Assembly (NCBI GenBank): GCA_015499995.1
Contig: JADNRV010000111.1
Span: forward strand, 111,477-175,476
Direction: 5' to 3'
Origin: Flammula alnicola
Taxonomy: Eukaryota; Basidiomycota; Agaricomycetes; Agaricales; Strophariaceae
Length of the DNA stretch: 64,000 bases
In this document: piece after piece, positions 11,931 to 23,654 of the stretch
How positions within the stretch are numbered: the first letter of the stretch is position 1
How the letters are laid out: every line of letters begins with the position of its first letter
Notes under the pieces: generated by a model
Database searches by the model: none
The model's input: only the letters and a program-made list of their open reading frames with translations
What the model was told of the DNA's origin: nothing
Program-made: the position numbers and the translations under genes

Positions 11931-12302
11931 CGGCTAACAATTTGCTTCCAAATACCGTCCGTTGGTTTCAGTTGCAGAAATGCTACGCTCGCGATGGCGA
12001 AGCTCAAGCTTGAAAGCGGACCCTTATTGACTGGGTCCTCGAGATGTTCCCGTCTCCTGAAGTACCGTCTCTGGGAGGTGTGCCTGGACTAGGCGAGTAA
12101 TTGTGCTGCGATGCGATGTGTTGACTTTCACAGGAACTGGGAGACACGTTATGCGATGACGCACATCGTTGTCACTCTGTTATCGTGGCTGATACTAAGT
12201 ACCTTTGATTTCAAGTTGTAATCTCCATGGGAGGATTGAAAGGGTTCAAACGTTCAAAGTTGACAACGAAAAAGAGCGATAGCCGATATCTCTCGTACAT
12301 AA
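11931..12302. other. Intergenic, nothing identified
   Basis: A stray head-like GCGATGACGCACATCG occurs at about 12153, suggesting an old head fragment just before the better head at 12309. Otherwise I see nothing. Confidence 0.3.
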
Positions 12303-12308
12303 GTATGG

Positions 12309-12386
12309 CATGACGCACATTATTTGTTTGAGAAGCTTGATACCAAATAAGAGCGCACGGACGTTCTTTTTTTCGCGGCTCTGCTC
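12309..12386 (+). repeat. Repeat unit 3 head, split by a transposon
   Basis: ATGACGCACATTATTTG followed by ACCAAATAAGAGCGCACGG: the conserved head of the repeat family. It is separated from its own body by the element at 12387-14395. The body resumes at 14396 with CTCTGCTCTTGCTTTCTCTC. Confidence 0.65.
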
Positions 12387-14395
12387 CAGGCTCCTAAAAC
12401 CACCTCTCGTATCTCGAGGACGACTTATGTGAGGGGGAGTCGATGTGAAATATGAGGGAGGGTGGCTGTGTTGATAAAGCAATAGCCAAATAAACAAGTG
12501 AAAGGGTTCTCCTCTCGATACACCGGCAAATGGCCGACATGTGTGAGAAAGCTGGAAGTCTGGACCTGAACAGGACATTTCGTCACCTTTCATCATAATG
12601 ATCGCAGGTAATTTCTACGTTGGAATCGCTCTAATGGCAGCATGTCACCAGGTAACCCTGTCCACAGCTGTCGTCGCCAGCTCGTCACCAGGTGTGGCAC
12701 CCAGCACGGATTCCTTTAAATATATATTTTCAGCCTTGTATTTTCGCTTTTTTCTTCTTTTTTGCAGTTGCCTTCAATCACATAAATAATGGTGTTCCGA
12801 AAAAAATGCTATTAAGGTATATAAAACACAATGAAGCCTATGTGACCAGAGGGAGTCTAGGAATGCTACGGAAACAGGATATCCCAACAACTATATTCTC
12901 CACTCCTTTCCTCCACCATGCATGCCGAATATCCACCAGCCAAACGAAACTTGGAGAACCTGTTTGAGAGTAGAACGTAAGTGATATAAACAAGGGAGGA
13001 CAGGTCAGTTCATATCCATAGAGGCCAGGGCAAGCAAGCAAAGAAGTACACCAAGACGAAGACACTTTCACTGAGAAAGCAAACAAGAGCAGACCAGAGA
13101 CGGCAGCCATGACGAGAACATGCCAAAAGAGGAGCGGCCAGAGAGACTCTTCCACAAGAATGCACATAAGTGGGAAGGGGGGGTGATATCGGCACTCCGA
13201 GCGACAGAGAAAAGGTCGAAGGGGAGAGGAGAGACTGGGGAGGAAAGGAAGGACGACAAGTGACAGTTGTTTGACGATGGTTGATATTTATCAGGGCGGA
13301 GCTCAGTCGGAGTTTAAACGACTTAAGAAAAAAAGTTGGTGGTGCGCGCACAGACCTCCTCGGAGAGAACATTGTCAAAGGAGTCAGTCACACCAATTTT
13401 TGAGCAAGAAAGGAAGTAGATGTTATCCTTGAGTACTGTTTATTGCTTAATTATTATTTACAGACCCAGAATGCTTTCAGATACAGAGCGGCAAGTTAGG
13501 ACAAGATAGCTGAACCGGACCTTTGATTCTGATATGCATGACAGCTGTGCCGAACCTGGATGACGGCTAGAATTTCGTCAGGTTGTGGCCAGCTGTCAAA
13601 CACGCTGTGATCACAAATTTTGATTTGATGGAATTAGGAAATCATAAAACATGTCACTGGCATTTTAGCCAGTTGGCGGTGTAGAGAGGCTGGCAACTTT
13701 GGGCTTCGGCTATCCCTCGGGCACCAAATAAACCTAGCCCTAGGGTTACATTTAAAGATTTTTTCGCCATCAGGCCTCGCCACTGCGCTATTCGGGCTCA
13801 GTATTTCCTCCACAAAATCACCACATTGCTGCGAGCTCCGTGGAGTATTCTGGAGTATTGCTCGTAATAATAGTAGTCCTGCCTTACTAATAGAAAGACT
13901 GCTGTAGGCAAGCTGTAGGCCAAAACAACATCTGCTCCTGTTGGTGCACAGGCAACAACATCCTTGCCACTGTTGGGCAACTTTGGTCTGGAAACAGCAA
14001 TGTCATTTCTTGAATATGTGCAGGCCTAAATCTGTGGGCCTCGGGTGTGATTTGGAGTCCTTTTTTTAGATTAGAATGAGGCTTGGGGGCAGTATTTCGA
14101 AGAAAAGGGGTTCATTTCCAAAATAGTCAACGCGAATACTCATCGAATGACGCGGTGGCGAGGCCACCTGATGGCGAAAAAATCTTTAAATGTAACCCTA
14201 GGGCTAGGTTTATTTGGTGCCCGAGGGATAGCCGAAGCCCAAAGTTGCCAGCCTCTCTATCGAGAGGAGAACCCTTTCACTTGTTTATTTGGCTATTGCT
14301 TTATCAACACAGCCACCCTCCCTCATACTTATTTCACATCGACTCCCCCTCACATAAGTCGTCCTCGAGATACGAGAGGTGGTTTTAGGAGCCTG
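12387..14395. mobile_element. Non-autonomous Mutator-like (MULE) element
   Basis: The terminal inverted repeats begin CAGGCTCCTAAAACCACC. The left one (12387-12520) and right one (14258-14395) match over about 134 bp apart from a 4-bp indel near 14330. The flanking 9-bp direct repeat GCTCTGCTC lies at 12378-12386 and 14396-14404. A 9-bp target duplication with long terminal repeats is the signature of Mutator-like elements. The interior (12521-13681) has no convincing transposase frame, so I read it as non-autonomous. A second element is inserted in its right terminal repeat (13684-14257). It sits inside repeat unit 3. Confidence 0.75.
13684..14257. mobile_element. Foldback/MITE with ~105-bp TIRs, TA target site
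   Basis: The arms 13684-13790 and 14150-14257 are near-perfect inverted copies starting GAGAGGCTGGCAACTTTGGG and containing CCCTAGGGTTACATTT. The element is flanked by TA (13682-13683 and 14258-14259). Removing the element and one TA joins TTGGCGGTG to TATCGAGAGG, which restores the inner end of the host MULE terminal repeat (compare the left arm, where TATCGAGAGG is preceded by CCGGTG). This fixes the boundaries. TA target and long arms fit a Tc1/mariner-type MITE. There is no coding capacity. Confidence 0.75.
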
Positions 14396-16272
14396 GCTCT
14401 GCTCTTGCTTTCTCTCGCTGTGATTCTCCTTCTCAGGCCTCAAGGCCTCAGGATTGGTTTCGCCTTTCCTATGGCGTTTTTGACACGATAAAATCTCTCT
14501 GTCGATTATCAGGCTGCAATTCTGCCGTCGCTGGCGAAAGACCTTCGCTGGCTATGTTGTCTCTCATGATGGTATGTCGCATATCCTCAGGAAGTTTTCC
14601 CTCATGGTCTTCTGTTGTCAGATCTACTCGACGTTGGGTATTTAGAAAATCTCGTCAAGCTTCAGACTCGTGGTATATCGGTCGCGTTCTCCCTTACGTG
14701 TCGCCTTTTTGCTCGCTTTGCACACATACCGATGTCAACGTCGCGGATGGTGTGCCCTCTGACGAGTATCAGATTCCCGAGGGGATGCAAGACGAACTCT
14801 TCCTCCGGCTACGTCAGCTATATCGTTCGTATCGTACTGCGTCAGGATGGTCTCGCCCCCGGGAGGGATGTCTGACATACCACTGTCGAGGAGCAGAACT
14901 ACGTGTGCAGTCACGCTTCTTTTCTATTTTTCCATCGATGCGGTTATGTTGCCTGCGGGATACGTTGCAGTTGCCCCGTTCTTTGGACGTTCTCTCCCCT
15001 GATTTCCGTATCATGATCTACATTACTCGGTCGTGATTATCGACTCAGCCCACAATTCCTTCTCGTGTTTCTGCTTGGTAGGGGAGATCACGAAGATTAG
15101 ACCGAGAGGAGAATGAGAGGAGTCGTTTTATGATCCTGGACTGAAGACCGTCGTCTCAGGGCTGGTCCAGACGAAAAGAGGATAGGGCCTCCTGCAATGT
15201 TCCACCGCGTATTTCTCACGTCCGCGTCCTTTCATCCCTCACCGGGCTTGCCTACAGTGCCATCTGGTCATCTATTATTCATGCACGATGTATTTGGTTA
15301 GGCGGAGTCTGGCACGAAAGACTGGAGACATGACGGGATATCATACTGCATCTTTCTGCACAGGTATTTGGAATGCCTGAAGGTTTACTATCAGGTACCC
15401 GTTACCATTTACTTGTTTTCTCTTTCGATATTTTACTGCCTTCACTTGCATCATGGTCAGCTAGAACTGACTAAAGCTGCTGCATCGTTGTTGAAGATAA
15501 TATTCTCTCCCATTAGCATTCCGCGGCCTGTCTTTGCTTTGTCTTTTCTTCTCCTTTTATTCCATCACGGCCCACCGCACTCGAACATGATTTCTGACTT
15601 TGGACAGCCTCTAATTTATGTTGCTACGAGGTCTGATACCCATATCTCCGATAGTCGTCATCTCTTATCCCGACACCAGCTCGCCCATACACCACCTTCT
15701 ACGATGAAACAGGACTTCCAGCTGTTTGTCTCCGCCATTGACTAGCACTGAGGTGCTTTTAAGATTTTCCATAAAGGCGGTGTATGCGCCGCGGCGCTGT
15801 GGGGTATCAAACGCTGGATTTTGGACAACGTTTGCGTGGCTTTCCCTGGCATCCCTCCTGTCATTCGAGTTCCCGCAAGCTGATTTCGGGTCCTTCGTAT
15901 TATCGTCTCCCTGGGCCTCGTGCATGTGGTGTTGTATTTTTTGATGTTTATGATTTGTGAGTGTCGCGGAAACGATATACTAAGGGGATGACAGCCAGCT
16001 ATCCGTGTTCTTTGTATCTATTAACACAATGTATCTTATCTGGCGATGTGTCGGTGCATGGTGCATACCAAGGCAATTGAATACCCTTTCGTGTTTGAAG
16101 TTCGCGATTATAGTAACTCAGGACGAGCACCGAGGAGCGCAATGCCTTCCAATCCATGTCCAGGGCTCGCAACTTTCCGTCAAAGAACGCAGAAACCTGG
16201 GTAGTTGTGAGGAGGCTGTCTCGGTTGCTTGTGAGTCATGATCTCTCCTTTCAGCGGTCGGTCAGCGTTATT
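14396..16272 (+). repeat. Repeat unit 3 body
   Basis: Continues the unit whose head is at 12309. The segment CGCCTTTCCTATGGCGTTTT ... GACACGATAAAATCTCTCTG (14461-14500) corresponds to 46860-46900 in another unit, and GTGATTATCGACT at 15035 recurs at 54742. It is pyrimidine-rich and without credible coding. It leads into a fragment of the 103-aa gene. Confidence 0.5.
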
Positions 16273-16593
16273 GAGTGGTACAACTTCCCCGGCAGCTTCG
16301 TCTCCAGCGTCCCCGCGTTCACCTGCGACACTGCGACTATTAGCTACTCCAGCTTGAAGAACCTCAATTCGACCCGATCCTACAAAGGTCGTATTGGTCC
16401 GTCCAAGGTCCAGCCCGGATCCTTCAACGACGTCGATCTTCAACTCGTACTCAAACCCAAATTTTACGGACTCGACTGCGCAGTCGACACGAAATCGTCC
16501 ACCTCCCAAACCAAATATCCAACATCCTTCGCGCTCTCTCCTCCGCCTTCACCACTTGCGCGTGCGGAGCTCGTGCCCGAGACTGTGTCCTAA
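16273..16593 (+). pseudogene. 103-aa gene fragment A in a chimeric open frame
   Basis: 16273-16415 encodes a close relative of residues about 27-70 of the 103-aa protein (GSFVSSVPAFTCDTATISYS, then LKNLNSTRSYKGRIGPSKVQ). The start and last third are missing. The frame stays open for about 60 more residues after VQ, reading SFNDVDLQLVLKPKFYGLDC and beyond to a stop at 16591, and has no counterpart in the intact gene. I read it as a 5'- and 3'-truncated gene copy joined to unrelated sequence. Expression is unknown. Confidence 0.55.
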
Positions 16594-17421
16594 CCCAAAT
16601 GGTCGCTTTCGTCGATTCGCAGTCCTCCTTGGACACATCAACCTACCACACGAGCCAGGCCAACCGGAGCGGAGCCCATGGGAAAGAGAAGTGGATCTTG
16701 GGCCGTTGATGGGGAGGGAGAAGGCGTTCAAAACGCGCGAGAGGATCCTGTTCAGCGGTGGGGTTGGAGGGTTGGAGATGTGGGTCGATGAGAGAGAGGT
16801 GAGGGTGGGAATAGGCGTGTAAATGGAGGTGGTGGCGGCACTGGCGGCAATTGCAGACAGATCGACTACCACTCTAATATTACTTAGAATACTTATATTC
16901 GCTGAAAATAAATCCAGCGATCTCTCGTCCCTTCGAATTTGCTACTTTCAGTCCAACTTTGAATCATCTTTGGCGCCGTACATACCCCAGTAAGTACAAG
17001 CACAAGTTCTTGGAGGGTGTCGGATAAAGCCGCCGTTCGGCGAGAAGGGACGGCATCTTCGGCAAGTTGCCCACCTGTGTGTTTGACTGTTCAACTTTGA
17101 CAGGAGCAAGATGGGAGCTCGTCTTCAACATTTTCAACTCAGGTCGATTCCCGGGCCCACCGTCGCATCCCTCGATCCCCTCGGGCACACTCACTTCAGC
17201 GCCCCAGAATTCGTCGACTGCCAGAGCCGCCACTATATCCACTCACGACAATGGCAATGGCCCGCTCACTGCTACTTATAGGAGAGGAATCTAATCCTGA
17301 CATGTTGTATTGGTGACCTCGATCGGGAGCAAATCCAGGGTCAGCGGAGGGTGTCCAGGGCTGACGGGGATAAAAAGGCTGACATGTAGCCAAAAGAGAG
17401 ATCGTCATCTGTTTTCCCACT
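16594..17421. other. Intergenic; possible coding debris and Hsp70 gene promoter
   Basis: 16560-16690 reads as a cysteine-containing segment in one + frame (CVLTQMVAFVDSQSSLDT), but it is not bounded by a usable gene model. GATAAAAAGG at 17369-17378 is a plausible TATA element for the Hsp70-like gene, about 45 nt before its ATG. Confidence 0.35.
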
Positions 17422-19952
17422 ATGCCTTCCAACACACCCTATAGAGGATCGAGCCGCAAGCTCGTCCTCGCTTTTGATGTCGGTACTACGTATAGTGGAA
17501 TATCTTACAGGTAAGTTTGAGCCTTACATGGCCGCCCTTGGCGAAGGCAAAGGAGCTGATGTTCAACCTCAGTGTTCTTGATCCTGGTCAAGTGCCAGTC
17601 ATCAAGGGAGTGACCAGGTACGTCTTCCAGACACTTGTGAATTAGATATTGGATTCAATTCGCGTTCCAATATCGAAGATTTCCAGCACATGAACATATC
17701 AGCGGCGCCTCAAAGATTCCTACCATCATCTATTATGATCCAGCGGGCAAAGTACGCGCAGTGGGAGCGGAAGCAATGCGAGATGGGATAGTGGAAGCCG
17801 CCGAAGACGGGAAATGGATCAAAGCAGAATGGTGCGCGAGTTCCTGCGTTTCCATTGTACTCAACTAATCGCCCTGCTTCAGGTTCAAGCTACATCTCCG
17901 TTCCAAGATCGGCGAGGGAAAGACGATCACTGACCACATCCCACCTCTGCCGCTCAATAAGACCGTTATCCAAGTCTTCGCTGACTTCCTGCAGTACCTA
18001 CTCCAATGTGCCTCGACATATATTCAAGATACACACGCCAATGGTCCTCATTTGTGGAATTCCTTCAAAGATGATATCGAATTTGTGCTATCGCATCCGA
18101 ACGGATGGGAAGGCAAGGAGCAGAGCCAAATGCGCGACGCAGCGTTGTTGGCGGGCCTCGTGCCGGACACCCCGCGAGGTCGTGCTCGTATCTCTTTTGT
18201 GACCGAAGGAGAGGCAAGTTTGCACTTCGCTGTCCAGAATGGGGTTTTATCTGCGGCCATGAAGGTGAGCGCGAAATATTGAGTACGTGTTCCTTGGCAA
18301 CTGATTTATCGCCACGGCTATCGTAGAAAGGGGAGGGTGTTGTAATCGTGGACGCAGGCGGTGGAACCATCGATGTCAGCACATACAGGACACAAGACGC
18401 GGCGAATACCTACGAAGAAATCGCCGCTCCTCAATGTTGGTCTTCTTCTGCACTTGCTCCGTTTTCGCTTTTCCCTAATCTTCTGCGTTTCAGGTCACTT
18501 TTACGGATCCGTTTTTGTTAATGTTCTTGCCGAAGTATTTCTTTTGGGTTCGTGTCTCCCATGATATTCTCGGGGCCGGATCTCAAGTGTCAATTTACAG
18601 AACATCTGGCCGAGTCACCCTTTATCGATGACCTCGACCACATCCTTCATTGTTTCGACAAAACCACCAAACCAAGGTTCAGAGATGCCAGGGATCCTCA
18701 ATATATCAGGTTTGGATCAACTCGTGATAACGACGCCAACGCTAATATACGGTTCGGACAACTAAAGTTGGAAGGGTACGTGGAGGCTATGTTATCGCCG
18801 AGTGTTATATCTAATACCAATTTGGTGAATAGATCGGACGTTGCCCAGTTTTTCCAACCTTCCATCGATTGCATCGTCAAGGCAGTTCTTAATCAGAAGA
18901 AAACCTCGCTTCACTTGCTCTCTGTATGCTAGACATTATAGTTTCCCATGGCGAGGAACGATCTAACGGCTCAGTATTGCAGCACGTCGTTTTACTTGGT
19001 GGATTTTCAGCTAGTGACTGGCTCTTCGATAGCGTCCAGCGATCCCTGTCCAAATCCGGACTGAATGTCCTTCGTCCTGAGAATCATGTGTAAGTGTCGC
19101 CGTTGTAGTATGTCTGATACCTAATTCTCAGCTACTTCTAGTAACAAGGCAGTCTCCGATGGTGCTATATCGTTCCATCTTGATCATTTTGTGCGCACAC
19201 GCGTGTCAAAAGTCACTTATGGAGTCGTTTGCGTGGCCTACTATCAAGAACACAATGCAGAGCACACAAAGAGGTTGGCAACGGCAATCAGTCTGCCCAG
19301 CGGTCTGTCCGCTATTCCGGGTGCATTTGCTGTTCTCGTACCCAAGGTAAGCCAACTGGTATCTCTGAAGAAAAAATTCAGGAAATTCATTGTATGTTGC
19401 TTCAGAACACCCAAATCTCAGAAACCAAAGAATTCCGTCGCCGCCTGAATCAAATATTCACCGACAAGGATAACCCCAAATCGACCACGGTCTCGATATG
19501 GTGTTACAGAGGGGATAACCTAAACCCTAGATGGAAAGATGAAGATGCTGGTTCGTTGAACGTGCTTCTGAATCCTGTTAGATATAATGTTCATTTTCCC
19601 CTTACAGAAAATTACACGAATTTGGCAACCGTCGTCGTCGACTTCACGCATCTCCCTTTAGAGCCGTTGGTAAACAAAACAGGGAAAGCATACTATCGGG
19701 TCGATTATGAGGTCGTGCTCTTATTTGGACTGACGGAGATGCAAGCCCAGCTTGCGTGGCAGGAAAGGGTACGTGGCCCTTAATGTCTTTTTGCATGCAC
19801 CCAACTTATTTCTATCGACTTGAACTTTAGCGTGGTGAAAAACGGTGCGTCAGGAGTCTCCAGCGATGTATAGGCCTTTTTAAACTGAACAAATATTTAG
19901 GAGTACCGCCCAAATCGTCTATGACCTGGATCAGCAGCCTGATAAGCAGTGA
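17422..19952 (+). CDS. Hsp70-like (HSPA12-type) actin-fold ATPase
   Basis: Member of the Hsp70/actin-like ATPase family lacking the C-terminal substrate domain, widely expanded in Agaricomycetes; the precise role is unknown. Fourteen exons keep phase: 17422-17510, 17573-17617, 17703-17831, 17883-18264, 18327-18435, 18494-18547, 18601-18775, 18833-18923, 18983-19089, 19142-19346, 19406-19550, 19608-19768, 19831-19844, 19901-19952, giving 585 residues. Motifs: phosphate-1 loop LAFDVGTTYSGISY, phosphate-2 VIVDAGGGTIDVSTY, APQCHFYGSVFV, IRFGQLKLEGSDVAQFF, adenosine motif HVVLLGGFSASDWLF, and AVSDGAISFHLDHFVRTRVS. No signal peptide, so cytosolic. The third exon uses the acceptor at 17702, not the nearer CAG at 17687, because only that keeps frame. 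It appears intact. Confidence 0.92.
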
Positions 19953-21199
19953 TACATATGCAGATTATTAGTTACCACGTAGATCGTCCTCAAAGATTAG
20001 ATTAAACAGTGTATATACCCGACTCGGACCTTGGATAAACAGAAAGCTGTTGATTGTATACGTACTTTATAGGCCAAATTGTTTATGTTCTTATTTATTT
20101 TATGTACCATTCGATTGTGAGCGTCTAGGCATCTACGTGGCCATGACTGTCTTCCACTGTTCACTTGGTCTTCGACCAGGGTTACTGAAAATCAAGGACG
20201 CGTGTACGTCCAGGCCATTCGATGACGCACAGACGATTGGCGCCAAATAAGGGCGCACGGACGTCCTTTTCTCGCCCTGACTGCTCTCTGACTGTCTTAC
20301 TAGCTGCTCTTGCTTGATCTCATCGTGTTTGTGCTCCGCGCGTCCCGTTTGTGCAGTGTTCGCGCAGCTGCAGTATGTACAACGAGTGTCGGGGAATAAT
20401 AGTCCCTTCTCCCACCACTTCACGCTCACACACCGCCGTCTGGCCATCCATCTTCAAGCAGGCCCTTCCTGGCACTTGTCTCCGAGGTTGGGCAAGTTAT
20501 GTGCGCATGTCTATCAGAATGCTGTCCAAGCGGTGCTGCACAGTTGGGCCTGAAAGATTGGAGGTCTGACGATTGTGCGTTTTTGGTCGTGGCTTTTGCC
20601 CTTCTTTTCTTAACGTTCTTTTATTTCGCATTTTTTGGTGTTATCGTGGACCCTGCAGGTGCGCGCAGCATCACATTATTCAACCTTTCCCCTCTGATCT
20701 CTGATTTCATTCTGTGATCATTCGTTCAGTTGAAAACAGACAATGGATATCGTATCCCCCGCAAGCAAGGCGGCGGAGGTAAGAGGATCAAGAAATTGAC
20801 TAGCAAACGGTAAGGTTTATTTGATTCCTGCACGAGATTCCCTGTTATTTAATATTGCTACTTTAGTCCCACTTCATGGAGGGGCAGGCGGACGTACAAG
20901 TGCGCCAGGGATCATATGTATTCCATCGTCACGAGTTTCATCTTTTCTATTGGCTTACACGCCGGCCTTGGTTGCGGTTCCCCCAACTGCGATCCACATT
21001 GGCCTACGTCGTTTTCAGCGACCTTGGAATTGATGAGAATCACTTCTAGGGACGGGAGTACGCCAGCGGTTAGACTGTAATTACCTCTAGAATTCCGTTT
21101 CTCGGCTCTGGCAATAGATATCTGGCAATTCTCTGAATGGTCCACACCCTGCTTGCCTGATGGACGACAGACGATCAAAGAAGCAAAAGGCAGTATATT
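19953..21199. repeat. Intergenic with repeat unit 4 head and partial body
   Basis: 20221-20270 is a repeat head (GATGACGCAC ... CGCCAAATAAGGGCGCACGG). 20280-20720 is body text, for example CACTTCACGCTCACACACCG. At 20884-20945 a block beginning GGGGCAGGCGGACGTA also occurs at 30654 in the same orientation. From 20960 to 21199 I see nothing further. Confidence 0.5.
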
Positions 21200-22052
21200 G
21201 AACAGAAAATCATAGGGCGCGCCCCTAAAGAAAAGCCAGAGAAGTACAAAACGATGAACCCATTGCCAAAAAGACCGTTTATCCGATTGCTACCGAAACT
21301 GAAGGCTGAACCCCAAGACTATCCCATTCATGACTACGGAATAAAAGGGGTCCTGAGCGAACCAGGTGTGCGTCCGCCTGCTCTTCATTGAGGCTAGGTA
21401 ACCTGCACACTGGTATTAGAAAATATTTATGTTGGAGAGAATTAAAACGTACCAATTTAATAATCCTCGTATTTCGCGAGAGCACCGAAGTTCTTGGCAG
21501 TGTGCAGGTCGGCAATGGTCTGAGCAGCACCGTCGGCAGTGGGGACCTTGATCTGCTTAGCTGCACCGGAAGCATCCTCGTACTTGAAGTAGGTGGGCGA
21601 GGAGCAGTTGGTCGACGCCTCCGATGCGGCCCTGGCCTCGATAGCCCTCCTGTGTTGAGGAGAATGGAACCTGGAACCAGTTCATGTTCGTGGCACGCGT
21701 TCCGCCTCCGTTGAAGCACTTGGTGCCAGGGCCGAACAATGAGAAAAGGAACGACGAGCAGCCGTTGTTGGTGTATCCCTGTCCTTGGGTTCCCGACGGA
21801 AGGTTGTTGAATTGGACGGAGAACCGAACCCGGTAGGGAGCGAGCAGCAGACATTACCGCCGTCGGAGCAACCGAAGGCAGAGCCGCTGCAGGAGACGGT
21901 GCTGGCGAACCCTTCATAGCTGATGGCTACGGCGGGTGCTGCAAAGAGAGCAGCGGTGACTGCGGTGAAAATAGTAGCGAGTTTGAGCTGCATGTTGTAG
22001 AAAGGCTGGAGATTTCTTTAGCTGGAGTTGTTTTGACTCGAGGCCTGCTTTT
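21200..22052 (-). repeat. Left arm of the large inverted duplication
   Basis: Inverted with respect to 29990-30832. The arms include the secreted-protein gene and end, beyond its stop, at a shared GGGGCGCGCCCTAT block (about 21212-21226 here, 30804-30818 on the right). The coding parts are nearly identical whereas the 3' flanks (21226-21456 against 30583-30803) are only patchily similar. Confidence 0.7.
21457..21993 (-). pseudogene. Broken copy of the secreted 176-aa protein gene
   Basis: Inverted copy of the gene at 30052-30582. The signal peptide and first 50 residues are almost identical (two substitutions: I to T, K to E). Relative to the intact copy it lacks one A near 21826, which shifts the frame. 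It then carries 7 extra bases near 21672 (GGTTCCAGGTTCC against GGTTCC), which restores the original frame. Between them the shifted frame runs into a TGA at the codon overlapping ACATGA, so a full protein cannot be made unless splicing removes the region. The last 60 codons match the intact gene. TATTTAAG at about 22070-22077 (minus strand) is a fair TATA box. Confidence 0.8.
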
Positions 22053-22079
22053 CGTCTTTAATTCCAACCCTCTTAAATA

Positions 22080-22587
22080 CCTTCTCTCTTAGTTATGGGA
22101 AATTTCAGACGAATATAACACTTCCTCATAGATGGCCTGTGTACGACTTTGTGTCGTCCACCTGATCCTGGTGCTGAGATTCGCAAAGATCCAACCTCCT
22201 TCCATCCCGGCGATTTAGACATTTTTGTATGTTATTCCGAGCGACGTCGCTTCACACATCCGACCAACGTAAGGTTCATGCTTATGTTTTATGGGCATCA
22301 ATTCCACAGACGAGTACGGACATACCCCAGCCCCGATTCTTTGCGTCTCACATGCAAGTACAGAATTAAATATAGAACATCATTGGCCAGCCGCGACTTT
22401 GTCTGAACCAAGTCTGAACACAATGCATTCACATACATCGCTCAGCTGATGGGAAAAAATTACGAAGGTTCTTGGTCTACCGCAGTTTTCGATGACCCGT
22501 TTCTTTGCTTGTAAACTTCTGAGTTTTTCTGATCAAATTTATTCGTCGTAGTTTCTTGTGGCCCTACCAAATAATTTTGTCACTCCC
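22080..22587. other. Intergenic, nothing identified
   Basis: Upstream of the left pseudogene and before the Mutator-like element. AT-rich, with no credible frame or repeat match in the window. Confidence 0.35.
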
Positions 22588-22596
22588 CTCGCTCCT

Positions 22597-23654
22597 GGAT
22601 AATTCTATTTGGAAACCCGGGTTGTTGGCTTTTAGCCGAGCAACCCCTCTAAACAAGGCAGTAATCCTTGACATCAGTAGGGATTGTCAGGGGTAACCCT
22701 GGGGTATTTTTGCTGTACCCTTACCCTTACCCACCAAAACCCCTACCCTCCACCAGGGGTAAGGGTTTTGGAGGGTATGGGTAAGGGTTTCTGAAAACCC
22801 AGGGGTATTTAATATTTTGGGGGGTATACCTGTTAAAATTGAGTGGAAACTGTTTTAAAATTTGTTTATTAATTAATGACATTAAATTAATCATTTTATA
22901 ATGCTTTGTACAGTGTTCTCTTGGATCATAAACCAAATTTGGGCACAAAATCAAGTAAAAAGACATAAAATAATTTTTTTCAGACATCTTTGGTATGCAA
23001 AAAGATCAAAAAATTTCTCTTGGCAATACCCCTGACCCCTGCTGGGGGTAGGGGTTTTCCAAGGGTACAGAAATCTCAACCCTTACCCTTACCCCAGCGT
23101 ACCCTACCCAAAACCCCTGCGGGTTTTCAAACCCCTGACAATCACTAGACATCATGAGACCTCCTGCCGAGGCTCCGTCCCCCATCAACGGCAAGTGGCG
23201 GCACGCTCAACTCGCGACAGTCCTCGCTCTTGTCGAGGGTGAAACAAGATTTTTTTGCGCTTATTTTGAGGTCTTTATGAAGAATAAAATAGAAGGAATA
23301 TTCTCAAATACAAGGATTTTGAATTCTACTGCAACATGCTTGTCTCTGATGACCATCGAGCAAGCTGGGTCAGAGAGCATTCAGAAGATGCAGAACATGG
23401 TAAAAGGTTGAATATTGTTGAAGTGAATCATTATTATTTTGATTTTAAAGGTAGTCTACCTTGATTCAAACTTGCTGTTGGCTCAATTTCCGCGACAGCA
23501 AGGACAGTCGCGACTACTGAGCATGCCGCCGACAATGCCGCTGATGGTGGACGGGAGCTACGGCGGAAAGTCTCGTGACGTCAGGGATTATTGCCTTATT
23601 TAGAGGGGTTTCTCGCTAAAAGCCAACAACCCGGGTTTCCAAATAGAATTATCC
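22597..23654. mobile_element. Non-autonomous Mutator-like element, 9-bp TSD
   Basis: The ends GGATAATTCTATTTGG and its exact inverse open terminal inverted repeats of about 79 bp (22597-22675 and 23576-23654) with a handful of mismatches. The 9-bp direct repeat CTCGCTCCT flanks them at 22588-22596 and 23655-23663. This is the structure of a Mutator-like element. The 1058-bp interior holds a nested element (22678-23147) and a GC-rich part with an inner inverted repeat (GCGACAGTCCTCGCT at 23214, inverse near 23497). No transposase frame is seen. The terminal sequence differs from that of the other MULE at 12387, so it is a separate family. Confidence 0.8.
22678..23147. mobile_element. Nested hAT-like MITE with CCCTTACCC-rich ends
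   Basis: The ends read TAGGGATTGTCAGGGG and, inverted, TAGTGATTGTCAGGGG. Flanking 8-mers GACATCAG (22670-22677) and GACATCAT (23148-23155) match at 7 of 8, as expected of a hAT target duplication. Reading the TIR one step further in would give a TA duplication instead, so the superfamily is not fully fixed. Both sub-ends are rich in ACCCTTACCC and GGGTAAGGG, which resemble telomere repeats but sit in inverted orientation inside the element. The middle is AT-rich and non-coding. It lies inside the Mutator-like element. Confidence 0.65.

Noticed and set aside
17638..17702. Earlier acceptor CAG at 17687 for Hsp70-like exon 3
   Set aside because: It puts a TGA in frame; the acceptor at 17702 keeps phase and the family sequence.
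22730..23110. CCCTTACCC runs as telomeric DNA
   Set aside because: They are in inverted orientation at both ends of a 0.47-kb element with TIRs and target duplication, so they belong to that element.
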